A stretch of DNA of 64,000 bases, taken from NCBI RefSeq assembly GCF_013409985.1, contig NZ_JACCBY010000001.1, forward strand, positions 62,001-126,000, given 5' to 3'. Source of the DNA: Sphingomonas melonis. GTDB lineage: Bacteria > Pseudomonadota > Alphaproteobacteria > Sphingomonadales > Sphingomonadaceae. Both the position numbers and the translations under genes were made by a program. A model generated the notes under the pieces. It had not been told where the DNA came from. It saw only the letters and a list, made by a program, of their open reading frames with translations, and did not search any database. Positions 44,072-52,243 of the stretch are shown one piece after another. How positions within the stretch are numbered: position 1 is the first letter of the stretch; every line of letters begins with the position of its first letter.

Positions 44072-44829
44072 GTGTCGAGGTGATCCGCGCGCGCCGGCTG
44101 GGCGACGTGCCGCACGGCTTCCTCGGCCGGCTCGGCGGCGTGTCGGACGGGGTGGTCGCGGGGCTCAACGCCGGTTTGGGTTCGGCCGACGATCCCGCTG
44201 CGGTCGCCGAGAACCGCCGCCGTGCCGCCGCCGCGGTGCTGCCCGGCGCGGCCTTGCTCGGGCTCTACCAGATCCATTCCGCCGAGGCGGTGATCGTCAC
44301 CGCACCGTATGACGACGCGGCGAGGCCGCACGCCGACGCACTGGTCACCGACCGGCCGGGCCTGCTGCTCGGCATCCTCACCGCCGATTGTGCCCCGGTG
44401 CTGTTCGCCGATCGCGACGCCGGTGTCGTCGCCGCCGCGCATGCCGGCTGGAAAGGCGCGCTCGGCGGCGTCACCGATACGACGCTTGCCGCGATGGAGT
44501 CGCTGGGCGCGCGGCGCGAGCGGATCGTCGCCGCGATCGGCCCGTGCATCGCGCGCGCCTCCTATGAGGTGGAGGACGGCTTCCTGCGCGCCTTTGCCCG
44601 CGAGGAGGCGGCGAACGAGCGCTTCTTTGCCGACGGGCGCGCGGGCCATCACCAATTCGACCTCGAAGCCTATGTCATGCATCGGCTGGCGGAGGCGGGC
44701 GTGACGCGGATCGAGGCGCTCGGGCTCGACACCTATGCTGACGAGGACCGTTTCTACAGCTTCCGCCGCGCGACGCATCGCGGCGAGGCGGATTACGGGC
44801 GGCAGATCAGCGTGATCGGAGTGGGGTAA
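44068..44829 (+). CDS. pgeF: PgeF/YfiH-family (laccase-domain) protein
   Basis: A 253-residue protein of the DUF152/YfiH family. Conserved metal-site blocks are QIHSAEAV, ILTADCAPVLFAD, AAHAGWKG and IGPCIARASYEV, with His and Cys ligands. E. coli PgeF (YfiH) edits peptidoglycan precursors by hydrolysing a wrong L-Ser bond; other members act as purine nucleoside-cleaving enzymes or weak polyphenol oxidases. GTG start overlaps the GNAT stop (GTGA). Confidence 0.9.
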   Translation: MSVEVIRARRLGDVPHGFLGRLGGVSDGVVAGLNAGLGSADDPAAVAENRRRAAAAVLPGAALLGLYQIHSAEAVIVTAPYDDAARPHADALVTDRPGLLLGILTADCAPVLFADRDAGVVAAAHAGWKGALGGVTDTTLAAMESLGARRERIVAAIGPCIARASYEVEDGFLRAFAREEAANERFFADGRAGHHQFDLEAYVMHRLAEAGVTRIEALGLDTYADEDRFYSFRRATHRGEADYGRQISVIGVG

Positions 44830-44857
44830 GGTCTCGTCGCCCGCGCCCACCCCCTTT

Positions 44858-44961
44858 CGTCATCCCGGCGAACGCCGGGACCCATGGTTGCGGGCGGCCA
44901 ATGATACGCGCCATCGTCGGCGACATCGTGTCCATGGGTCCCGACTTTCGTCGGGATGACG
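44858..44961. repeat. inverted repeat, GGCGAACGCCGG family, copy 2
   Basis: Arms 44858-44887 and 44932-44961 (30 bp, a few mismatches) enclose 44 bp that differ from the loop of copy 1. Each arm ends in CCATGG at the loop side. It fills the gap between pgeF and the PLP-enzyme gene. Copies 1 and 2 bracket the MidA-GNAT-PgeF operon. Confidence 0.85.
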
Positions 44962-45061
44962 GATTGGGGGGTGGACCGGGCACCTCCCGCCAATTCCAGC
45001 CGCAAACTGGTGTCATCGGTTACGATCCGCGGCTATGCTCTTCGCCATCAAGGAGAAGACC

Positions 45062-46387
45062 ATGCCCGACGAAGCAGAACTGACCGGCGCCGGCGGCACC
45101 CCGAGCCCGGCCGCGATCGATATCGGCGTCGAGAAGATCGGCGACCGCAAGCTGCGCCCCTCGACGATGATGATGGGCCACGGCTTCGACCCGGCGCTGT
45201 CGGAAGGCGCGCTCAAGCCGCCGATCTTCCTCACCTCGACCTTCGTCTTCCCCAATGCCGCCGCGGGCAAGCGCCATTTCGAGGGCGTCACCGGCAAGCG
45301 GCCGGGCGGCGCCGACGGCCTCGTCTATTCGCGCTTCAACGGCCCGAATCAGGAAATCCTCGAGGACCGGCTCGGCATCTGGGAAGAGGCGGAGGACGCG
45401 CTCGCCTTCTCCAGCGGCATGTCGGCGATCGCCACGCTGTTCCTCGCGATGACCAAGCCGGGCGACACGATCGTCCACTCCGGCCCGCTCTATGCGGCGA
45501 CCGAGACGCTGATCGGCCGCATCCTCGGCAAGTTCGGGGTCAAGTGGCTCGACTTCCCCGCCGGCGCGACCCGCGAGGAGATCGACGCGGTGATGACCGA
45601 GGCCAAGACCGGCCATGTCGCGCTGATCTACCTCGAAAGCCCCGCCAACCCTACCAACGCCTTAGTCGATATCGAGGCGGTGGCGGCGAGCCGCGACGCG
45701 ATCTTCGCCGATGCCGACGAAAAGCCGCCGATCGCGATCGACAACACCTTCCTCGGGCCCTTGTGGCAGCAGCCGCTGCGCCACGGCGCCGATATCGTCG
45801 TCTACAGCCTCACCAAATATGCCGGCGGGCATAGCGACCTCGTCGCGGGCGGCGTGCTCGGCAGCAAGGCGCACATCAATACGATCCGCTCGATGCGCAA
45901 CACGATCGGCACGATCTGCGATCCGCACACCGCGTGGATGCTGCTGCGCAGCCTCGAAACGCTGGAACTGCGGATGAGCCGCGCCGGCGAGAATGCGGTC
46001 AAGGTCTGCGCCTTCCTGCGCGACCATCCCAAGGTCGAGCGCGTCGGCTATCTCGGCTTCCTGCCCGATACGCCGGGGATGGAGCGCCAGGCCGACATCT
46101 ACCGCCGCCATTGCACCGGCGCGGGCTCGACCTTCTCGCTGATCGTCAAGGGCGGCGAGGCGGAGGCGTTCCGCTTCCTCGACGCGCTACGCATCGCCAA
46201 GCTCGCGGTGTCGCTGGGCGGTACCGAGACGCTCGCCAGCCATCCCGCGGCGATGACGCATCTGTCGGTGCCGGAAGAGCGCAAGGCCGCGCTGGGGATC
46301 ACCGACAATCTGGTCCGCATCTCGATCGGCGTCGAGGATGCCGACGATTTGATCGCCGACTTCGACCAGGCGCTCAACGCGATCTGA
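45062..46387 (+). CDS. PLP-dependent cystathionine gamma-synthase/methionine gamma-lyase family enzyme
   Basis: A 441-residue Cys/Met-metabolism PLP enzyme. The PLP lysine is Lys252 in VYSLTKYAGGHSD; YSRFNGPNQEILEDRL near 100 and SSGMSAIATLF are the phosphate- and ring-binding blocks. Residues 1-40 extend beyond the usual start. Candidates are methionine gamma-lyase, cystathionine gamma-lyase or an O-acetylhomoserine sulfhydrylase-like reaction; sequence alone does not decide. ATG 45062 follows AAGGAG. Confidence 0.9.
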   Translation: MPDEAELTGAGGTPSPAAIDIGVEKIGDRKLRPSTMMMGHGFDPALSEGALKPPIFLTSTFVFPNAAAGKRHFEGVTGKRPGGADGLVYSRFNGPNQEILEDRLGIWEEAEDALAFSSGMSAIATLFLAMTKPGDTIVHSGPLYAATETLIGRILGKFGVKWLDFPAGATREEIDAVMTEAKTGHVALIYLESPANPTNALVDIEAVAASRDAIFADADEKPPIAIDNTFLGPLWQQPLRHGADIVVYSLTKYAGGHSDLVAGGVLGSKAHINTIRSMRNTIGTICDPHTAWMLLRSLETLELRMSRAGENAVKVCAFLRDHPKVERVGYLGFLPDTPGMERQADIYRRHCTGAGSTFSLIVKGGEAEAFRFLDALRIAKLAVSLGGTETLASHPAAMTHLSVPEERKAALGITDNLVRISIGVEDADDLIADFDQALNAI

Positions 46388-46736
46388 CGGGCGGGCGCGG
46401 CGGCCCGGAGAGTGGTGCGCGCAGAGGCGCAGAGGACGCAGAGGGCCACGCCCTCTGCGCCGAAGGCGCTCTTACGACGGGGGCGCGTAACCTGCCCTGG
46501 ATCACGCGCACCATCTCTGCGTCCTCTGCGCCTCTGCGCGAAAATGGAATCACGCGAAGACGCGAAGACGCGAAGAGGTCGCGCCGCAGGCTATCTCGCC
46601 TTCCTATCTAAAGGGGAACAGGCCACGCCAGCGGCAAGCGGGACACCTTCGCGTCTTCGCGCCTTCGCGTGAATCTTCCTTGTCCCTCCCCCGGCCCCGC
46701 CTTGCCCCGATGCGGTAATGCCACGATGATAAGCGG
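46388..46736. repeat. two side-by-side long hairpins of the GCAGAGG and CGCGAAG families
   Basis: The 349-bp gap contains no gene. Hairpin 1 has perfect 26-bp arms (46418-46443/46515-46540) made of CGCAGAGG units. Hairpin 2 has 25-bp arms (46551-46575/46647-46671, one mismatch) made of CGCGAAGA units. The same two families are nested inside each other upstream of smc; here they are adjacent, only 10 bp apart. Confidence 0.9.
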
Positions 46737-47750
46737 ATGCCCGATCTCGCCACCTTCATCACCGGCCTGCCCAAGGCGGAGCTGCACCTGCATATCGAGG
46801 GCAGCCTCGAACCCGAACTGATGTTCGCGCTCGCGCAGCGCAACCAGGTCGCCATCCCCTTCGCCAGTGTCGAGGAGGTGCGCGCCGCCTACCGCTTCAC
46901 CCGCCTGCAGGACTTCCTCGACATCTATTATCAGGGCGCCAACGTCCTGATCCGGCGTGAGGATTTCCGCGACCTCGCGATCGCTTATTTCGACCGCGCC
47001 GCCGCCGACGGCGTCGTCCATGCCGAGATCATGTTCGATCCGCAGACGCATCTCGCCCGCGGCGTGGCGTTCGAGACGGTCATCACCGGCCTGCTCGACG
47101 GCATCGCCGATGCCGAGGCGCGCCATGGCATGAGCGTGGCGCTGATCCTCTGCTTTCTGCGCCACCTCGACGAGGCGGACGCCTTCGCCACGCTGGAGGC
47201 GGCACGGCCGTGGCTCGACCGGATCGCCGCGGTCGGGCTCGATTCGTCCGAACTCGGCCACCCGCCGGAGAAATTCGCCCGCGTCTTCGCCGCGGCGCGC
47301 GCCGCCGGGCTGCGGCTGGTCGCGCATGCCGGCGAGGAGGGGCCGCCCGACTATGTCCATCAGGCGCTCGACCTGCTCGGCATCGACCGGCTCGACCATG
47401 GCAACCGCAGCCTCGAGGACCCGGTGCTCACCGCGCGGCTGGCGCGCACCGGCATGACGCTCACCGTCTGCCCGCTGTCCAACCTCAAGCTTTGCGTCGT
47501 CGACGCCATGACCGACCATCCGATCGACCGCATGCTGCGCGAGGGGCTGCGCGCGACGATCAATTCGGACGATCCCGCCTATTTCGGCGGCTATGTCGCC
47601 GCCAATTACCAGGCCGCCGCGGAAGCACGCGACCTCAGCCGCGCCGACCTCGCGCTGCTCGCGCGCAACAGCTTCCTCGGCTCGTTCCTGCCCGACGAGA
47701 CGGTGGCGGCGCATCTCGCCACGCTCGACGCCTATGTGGCGGCGCGGTGA
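46737..47750 (+). CDS. add: adenosine/adenine deaminase
   Basis: A 337-residue amidohydrolase. Zinc and catalytic sites: His17/His19 (ELHLHIEG), VAHAGEEGPP, LDHGNRS and NSDDPAYFGG. The block FRHAEI-like HAEIMFDPQTHLARG and GLDSSELGHPP fit the Aah1-type adenine deaminases as well as adenosine deaminases, so the substrate is adenine or adenosine. The following phosphoribosyltransferase would salvage the hypoxanthine made. Its stop and the next start share one base (TGATG). Confidence 0.92.
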   Translation: MPDLATFITGLPKAELHLHIEGSLEPELMFALAQRNQVAIPFASVEEVRAAYRFTRLQDFLDIYYQGANVLIRREDFRDLAIAYFDRAAADGVVHAEIMFDPQTHLARGVAFETVITGLLDGIADAEARHGMSVALILCFLRHLDEADAFATLEAARPWLDRIAAVGLDSSELGHPPEKFARVFAAARAAGLRLVAHAGEEGPPDYVHQALDLLGIDRLDHGNRSLEDPVLTARLARTGMTLTVCPLSNLKLCVVDAMTDHPIDRMLREGLRATINSDDPAYFGGYVAANYQAAAEARDLSRADLALLARNSFLGSFLPDETVAAHLATLDAYVAAR

Positions 47751-48265
47751 TGCCGGTCTTCACCCATATCCCGCACGCGGACTTCGTCGCCGCGGTCCAT
47801 GCCCTCGCCGGCGCGGTGCGCGACGGCGACTGGACGCCCGATTTCATCATCGGCATCGGCCGCGGCGGCCTCGCCCCCGCCGTCTACCTCAGCCACGCCA
47901 CCGGCCTGCCGATGCTCTCGGTCGATTATTCCAGCCAGGTGAAGGAATTCGCCGAGGCGCCGCTGATCCGACTCGCCGAGCGGACGCGTGCCGGCGAGAA
48001 GCTGCTGTTCGTCGACGACATCAACGATTCGGGCCGGACGATCGGCCATATCCGCAAGACGCTCGCCGGCGCCGGTGCCACCGCGGCGGTGCTGCGCTTC
48101 GCGACGCTGATCGACAACGTCAGCTCGGCCGAGCGCGTCGATTACGCCGCCCGCACGATCGACCGGCGCGACACCAAGGACTGGTTCGTCTTCCCGTGGG
48201 AGGCGGTCGCGCCGCAACAGTCGCTCGCCGACGATGCCGCCGAAGTCCCCGACCGGATCGCCTGA
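47750..48265 (+). CDS. purine phosphoribosyltransferase
   Basis: A 171-residue type I phosphoribosyltransferase with PRPP motif FVDDINDSGRT (87-97) and GIGRGGLAPAV as the pyrophosphate loop. Coupled to the deaminase gene (TGATG), it probably converts hypoxanthine, guanine or xanthine to the nucleotide. An orotate- or competence-type PRT is less likely from context. The Asp/Glu-rich tail has no assigned role. Confidence 0.85.
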   Translation: MPVFTHIPHADFVAAVHALAGAVRDGDWTPDFIIGIGRGGLAPAVYLSHATGLPMLSVDYSSQVKEFAEAPLIRLAERTRAGEKLLFVDDINDSGRTIGHIRKTLAGAGATAAVLRFATLIDNVSSAERVDYAARTIDRRDTKDWFVFPWEAVAPQQSLADDAAEVPDRIA

Positions 48266-48299
48266 GCTATACCCCCTTTACACATGATGCCGCCCTTCC

Positions 48300-48365
48300 C
48301 CGTTCGTGCTGAGCTTGTCGAAGCACCTTGAGTCTCAAGCCCTTCGACAGGCTCAGGGCGAGCGG
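48300..48365. repeat. GAGCTTGTCGAAG hairpin
   Basis: Arms 48300-48323 and 48342-48365 are imperfect inverted copies (24 bp) carrying GAGCTTGTCGAAG and CTTCGACAGGCTC. The same family forms the innermost hairpin upstream of smc (19700-19766). It lies between the phosphoribosyltransferase stop and the aminopeptidase start. Confidence 0.8.
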
Positions 48366-48405
48366 GGTTTGGCCGTTGCCATGCCCCAACCTATGGAACA
48401 CCCTC

Positions 48406-50208
48406 ATGACGCCCCATAACGCCCGCCTCGCCGCGCTCCGCACCGAACTCGCCCGCCTCGGGCTCGACGGCTTCGTCGTGCCGCTCACCGACGAGCATAT
48501 GAGCGAATATGTCGGCGCCTATGCGCAGCGGCTCGGCTGGCTGACCGGCTTCGGCGGCTCGGCGGGCAGCGCGGTGGTGCTCGCCGACCGCGCCGCGATC
48601 TTCACCGACGGCCGCTATACGTTGCAGGTGCGCGAACAGGTGTCGGGCGACGACTGGACCTATGTCCCGGTGCCGCAGGAAAGCGTCGCCGGCTGGCTCG
48701 CCGCCCATGTCGGTGACGGCGCGCGCATCGGCTATGATCCGTGGCTGCACACCAGCGGCTGGGTCAACGACACCGCCGCCGCACTCGCCGACCGCGATGC
48801 GACGCTGGTGCCCGTCGCCGCCAATCCGATCGACGCGGTGTGGCACGACCGCCCCGCGTCCTCGCCCGCGCCGCTGGCCGCGCACGACGACGCCTATGCC
48901 GGCGAATCCTCCGCCGCCAAGCGCGCCGGCATCGCCGACTGGCTGGCCGAGCAGCGCGCCGATGCAGTGGTGCTGACGGCGCTCGATTCGATCGCCTGGG
49001 CGCTCAACGTCCGCGGCGGCGACGTCGCGCACACGCCGGTCGCCCTGTCCTATGCGATCGTCGGCAGCGACGGCACCACCGACCTGTTCATCGCGCCCGA
49101 GAAGATCGACGATGCGGTCCGCCAGCATCTCGGCAACGCCGTCCGCCTGCATGATCGCAGCGCCTTCGCCACGGCGCTCGGCGGCTATGCCGGCAAGCGC
49201 GTCGCCGCCGATCCCGAGCGCGCCGTCGCCGCGATCTTCGATGCGCTGGCCGCCGCGGGCGCCAGGGTGCTGCCGCTGCGCGATCCCGTCGTCCTCGCCA
49301 AGGCGCGCAAGAACCCGGTCGAGGTCACCGGCCACCGCGCCGCCTCGATCCGCGACGGTGCCGCGCTCACCCGTTTCCTGCGCTGGGTCGAGATCGAATG
49401 CCCCAAGGGCGGCGAGACCGAACTCTCCGCCGCTGCCCGCCTGCTCGCCTTCCGCGAGGAGACCGGCCTGCTGCTCGACACGTCGTTCGATACGATCTCG
49501 GCGACCGGCGCGCACGGCGCCAGCCCGCATTATCACGTCACCGAAGACTCGAACGCGCCGATCCGCGCCGGCGAGCTGTTCCTGATCGATTCGGGCGGCC
49601 AGTATCGCGATGGCACCACCGACGTCACCCGCGTCATGCCGATCGGCGCGCCGACGCCCGAGATGCGCGACCGCTTCACCCGCGTGCTCAAGGGCCATAT
49701 CGCCATCGCCACCGCGATCTTCCCCGACGGCACCTGCGGCGCGCAGATCGACGGCTTCGCCCGCCGGCCGCTGTGGGAAGCGGGGCTCGACTTCGGCCAT
49801 GGCACCGGCCACGGCATCGGCAGCTATCTCGCGGTCCACGAGGGGCCGCAGCGGATCGCCGCGCCCAATTACCCCGGCGGCGCCTCGCTCGAGCCACTGC
49901 GCGTCGGCATGATGCTGTCCAACGAGCCGGGCTATTACAAGGCCGGGGAATACGGCATCCGCATCGAGAACCTGCTGCTCACCGTCCCGGTCGCAGTGGC
50001 CGGCGGCGACCGCGATCGCCCCATGCTGGGGTTCGAGACGCTCACCTTCGCGCCGATCGAACGGACGCTGATCGACCCCGCGCTGCTCACCCGCGACGAG
50101 CGCGACTGGCTCGACGCCTATCATGCCGAGGTGCTCGCCCGCATCGGCCCCGAACTGGCCGAGGCTGACCGCCAGTGGCTGGCGGCGAAATGCGCGCCTA
50201 TCGGCTGA
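48406..50208 (+). CDS. Xaa-Pro aminopeptidase, M24 family
   Basis: A 600-residue aminopeptidase P of the three-domain type. Two creatinase-like N-terminal domains (to about 300) precede the pita-bread catalytic domain. The di-metal ligands appear in LIDSGGQYRDGTTDVTR (two Asp), HGTGHGIG (His), NEPGYY (Glu) and IRIENLL (Glu). It removes N-terminal residues before proline. ATG 48406 (MTPHNARLAAL) is used; the frame continues upstream through the hairpin repeat. Confidence 0.94.
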   Translation: MTPHNARLAALRTELARLGLDGFVVPLTDEHMSEYVGAYAQRLGWLTGFGGSAGSAVVLADRAAIFTDGRYTLQVREQVSGDDWTYVPVPQESVAGWLAAHVGDGARIGYDPWLHTSGWVNDTAAALADRDATLVPVAANPIDAVWHDRPASSPAPLAAHDDAYAGESSAAKRAGIADWLAEQRADAVVLTALDSIAWALNVRGGDVAHTPVALSYAIVGSDGTTDLFIAPEKIDDAVRQHLGNAVRLHDRSAFATALGGYAGKRVAADPERAVAAIFDALAAAGARVLPLRDPVVLAKARKNPVEVTGHRAASIRDGAALTRFLRWVEIECPKGGETELSAAARLLAFREETGLLLDTSFDTISATGAHGASPHYHVTEDSNAPIRAGELFLIDSGGQYRDGTTDVTRVMPIGAPTPEMRDRFTRVLKGHIAIATAIFPDGTCGAQIDGFARRPLWEAGLDFGHGTGHGIGSYLAVHEGPQRIAAPNYPGGASLEPLRVGMMLSNEPGYYKAGEYGIRIENLLLTVPVAVAGGDRDRPMLGFETLTFAPIERTLIDPALLTRDERDWLDAYHAEVLARIGPELAEADRQWLAAKCAPIG

Positions 50209-50216
50209 CCGGCGGA

Positions 50217-50360
50217 TCAGGCGTCGGGCGTCACAGGCTTTTCGCCGTCGTCGCGCGCCGGTTCGGCCTGCGCCGCGGCGCGCGCCTGCGCCTTGCGCCG
50301 GTGCAGGTTCGCCCGCAATTGTGCCGCCAGCCGCTGCGCCCGTTCGTCCTTGTCCGCCAT
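50217..50360 (-). CDS. small basic hypothetical protein (47 residues)
   Basis: A 47-codon frame starting MADKDERAQRLAAQLRANL and ending KPVTPDA. The predicted peptide is one long charged helix rich in Arg, Ala and Gln, then an acidic-Pro tail. It lies between the aminopeptidase and the tRNA on the other strand. No domain is known to me. The coherent helical pattern supports a real gene, though length makes this uncertain. Confidence 0.55.
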   Translation of the reverse strand: MADKDERAQRLAAQLRANLHRRKAQARAAAQAEPARDDGEKPVTPDA

Positions 50361-50443
50361 GCTATCTGCCTAGCCGCGACGACAAGCGCTTGACAATGCG
50401 TTCCGGGTCGTCTCTAGGCGCACCTCGCCCGAACGGGTCGAGT

Positions 50444-50518
<75 letters not shown>

Positions 50519-51064
50519 TTTTTCGACAATCTGACATTCCCCTGCCGGGGGCACGGCCGCTGATCGGGGCGTTACGACGCGTGTCCATGTGACAGTGCAC
50601 TGCGCGTCGTAACACTTGGCCCGGTCTTGCATCGAGACAGCCTCGCGCACGCAAGCTGTTGCCGGCGATATCTTCGCCCATGCGCCCAGCCGAAAATCAG
50701 CCGGATTCAGTCTGTTATTCCACGTTGGTTTACAGCGTGCAAACCGTCTGTGTAAGCAATGCCGGCGGGCAACAGATCAAGACATCCGCGCGACTACAAG
50801 CCTATTTCGAAATTTTCCCGGAACTTGAGATGATTTCGTGCCCATCTCCTCTCTGTATCTCGAGCGCCTCGGATGGCTCGTTGCAAAACGCCATGAATGC
50901 CGCGGCCGACCCGGATTCCCGCTCGGACACATCGACAGTTACATGGCCGCAGATGTCCTGCCACAATCCGGAATACTGAAATATATTTGATTTTGAACAG
51001 AAACAACGAGAGGCAGGCCTCTCCGAATCTCCATGGTTTTCGTCTCTAGCTAAGGAGCGACTCT
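50519..51064. other. 546-bp AT-richer stretch beside the tRNA
   Basis: No convincing gene. Short open frames here (for example 50659-50979) lack ribosome sites and coherent proteins. The segment 50970-51060 is notably AT-rich (TATATTTGATTTTG) and probably carries the promoter of the OmpA-like gene. A 7-bp inverted repeat GAGAGGC/GCCTCTC (51008-51023) and the AAGGAG ribosome site (51052-51057) are the only clear signals. No repeated tRNA fragment that would mark an attachment site is seen. Confidence 0.5.
51008..51023. promoter_or_regulatory. palindrome in the leader of the OmpA-like gene
   Basis: GAGAGGC-AG-GCCTCTC, 7-bp arms with a two-base centre, 42 bp before the GTG start. It could be a regulator site or a leader hairpin. 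Confidence 0.3.
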
Positions 51065-52084
51065 GTGAAGAAAGTAGCAGCGGCAACGTGGGTCGTCGCG
51101 ATCACCTTGGGTCTGGCCGCCTGCAAGAAGCAGGAACAGGCGCAGCAAGGCAACGCTCTTGCGGTCATGTCGAATGGTGCTCAGGACCATCAATCGCAAC
51201 AGCCAGCAGCCGGCAAGGCGTTCGATCCCGCCAGCCTGCCGGTATCAACCGCGCCGCTGGGTGACTTCCCGTATATCTCGCTCCCCAGCGGATATGTGAC
51301 ACCGAGAGCGCCCGACGTGATCGATTTCGATCAGGTGCCGTTCTGGACCGGAGATCATCTGCAGCCCGTGGAGGGACGGATCTGGTCGGGCTACATCAAC
51401 ACTGTCGAAGGCAAGCAATTCTCCGCCCTGGAATTGGAGCGCAACATCGAAGCCGTGGTCTCTTCGCTGGGTGGAAAAAAGATTTTTGACGGCAAAATTC
51501 CTAAGGACGCAACAGACAAGATCGGAGAATGGCCGCACAATGTTGCGCAGAAGTACAACGATGGGTTAGGAAGTATTTATAACGAGGCGAGTCAGGTCTT
51601 CGTCATCCACCGCGCCGATCGCGATATCTGGATACACCTGAACAGTTCGGAATTCAGCGGCGGCATGCTGATCGCCGAGACCAAGCCGTTACAGATTACG
51701 GCCAAAATTCTGCCCGCCAGCGCACTGAAGGCGCAAATCGACAAGACCGGCAAGGTCGCGTTGCACGTCAACTTCGCCACCGACAAGACCGACATTCTTC
51801 CTGATTCGCAGCCACAGATCGAGCAGGTGGTGCAATTGCTCAAGCAAGATCCGGTACTGAAGCTGGCGATCAACGGCTACACCGATGCCACGGGCGATCC
51901 GGCGCACAACAAGACGCTATCGGAAGGTCGGGCCAAGGCCGTCGCAGCCGCGATCATCGCCAAGGGCATCGATCGGAACCGCCTGTCTGCCGCCGGTTTC
52001 GGCGATGCCGATCCGGTCGCCGACAATGCGACCGAAGAGGGCAAGGCCCAAAACCGCCGAGTGGAACTCGTTAAACGGTCCTGA
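51065..52084 (+). CDS. OmpA-family lipoprotein
   Basis: A 339-residue protein. The signal MKKVAAATWV...LGLAAC gives lipidated Cys20. A unique domain (about 50-210, with GYVTPRAPDVIDFDQVPFW) precedes an OmpA-like peptidoglycan-binding domain (about 230-337: VNFATDKTDILPDSQPQIE, LAINGYTDATGD, RAKAVAAAI, NRRVELV). It probably tethers the outer membrane to the wall. GTG start with AAGGAG upstream. Codon use is visibly more AT-rich than its neighbours, which hints at transfer or relaxed selection. Confidence 0.88.
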   Translation: MKKVAAATWVVAITLGLAACKKQEQAQQGNALAVMSNGAQDHQSQQPAAGKAFDPASLPVSTAPLGDFPYISLPSGYVTPRAPDVIDFDQVPFWTGDHLQPVEGRIWSGYINTVEGKQFSALELERNIEAVVSSLGGKKIFDGKIPKDATDKIGEWPHNVAQKYNDGLGSIYNEASQVFVIHRADRDIWIHLNSSEFSGGMLIAETKPLQITAKILPASALKAQIDKTGKVALHVNFATDKTDILPDSQPQIEQVVQLLKQDPVLKLAINGYTDATGDPAHNKTLSEGRAKAVAAAIIAKGIDRNRLSAAGFGDADPVADNATEEGKAQNRRVELVKRS

Positions 52085-52122
52085 GCCTCGTCACATTGCG
52101 GGCCACCGGCATGCCGGCGCAA

Positions 52123-52152
52123 CCGGTGCAGCGTAGACCAACGCTGCACCGG
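52123..52152. terminator. 12-bp hairpin after the OmpA-like gene
   Basis: CCGGTGCAGCGT-AGACCA-ACGCTGCACCGG is a perfect 12-bp stem, 39 bp after the OmpA-like stop and 92 bp before the sigma factor stop on the other strand. No T-tract follows. It is best read as a terminator or 3' stabiliser between convergent units. Confidence 0.55.
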
Positions 52153-52243
52153 ATCGGCGTAACCGACGGGCACATGCCCATCCGTCTGCCGGCGCAGGTG
52201 GCTCAGCTTGCCAACCTGGCTGCGACGGCGCGTGCCCACCGCG

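Noticed and set aside
44793..45005. short minus-strand ORF with a VIPTKVGTHG-like peptide
   Set aside because: It is a translation of the inverted repeat at 44858-44961, a well-known source of spurious protein annotations.
50659..50979. 106-codon frame after the tRNA
   Set aside because: No ribosome site, no coherent protein features, and it ends far from the next gene.
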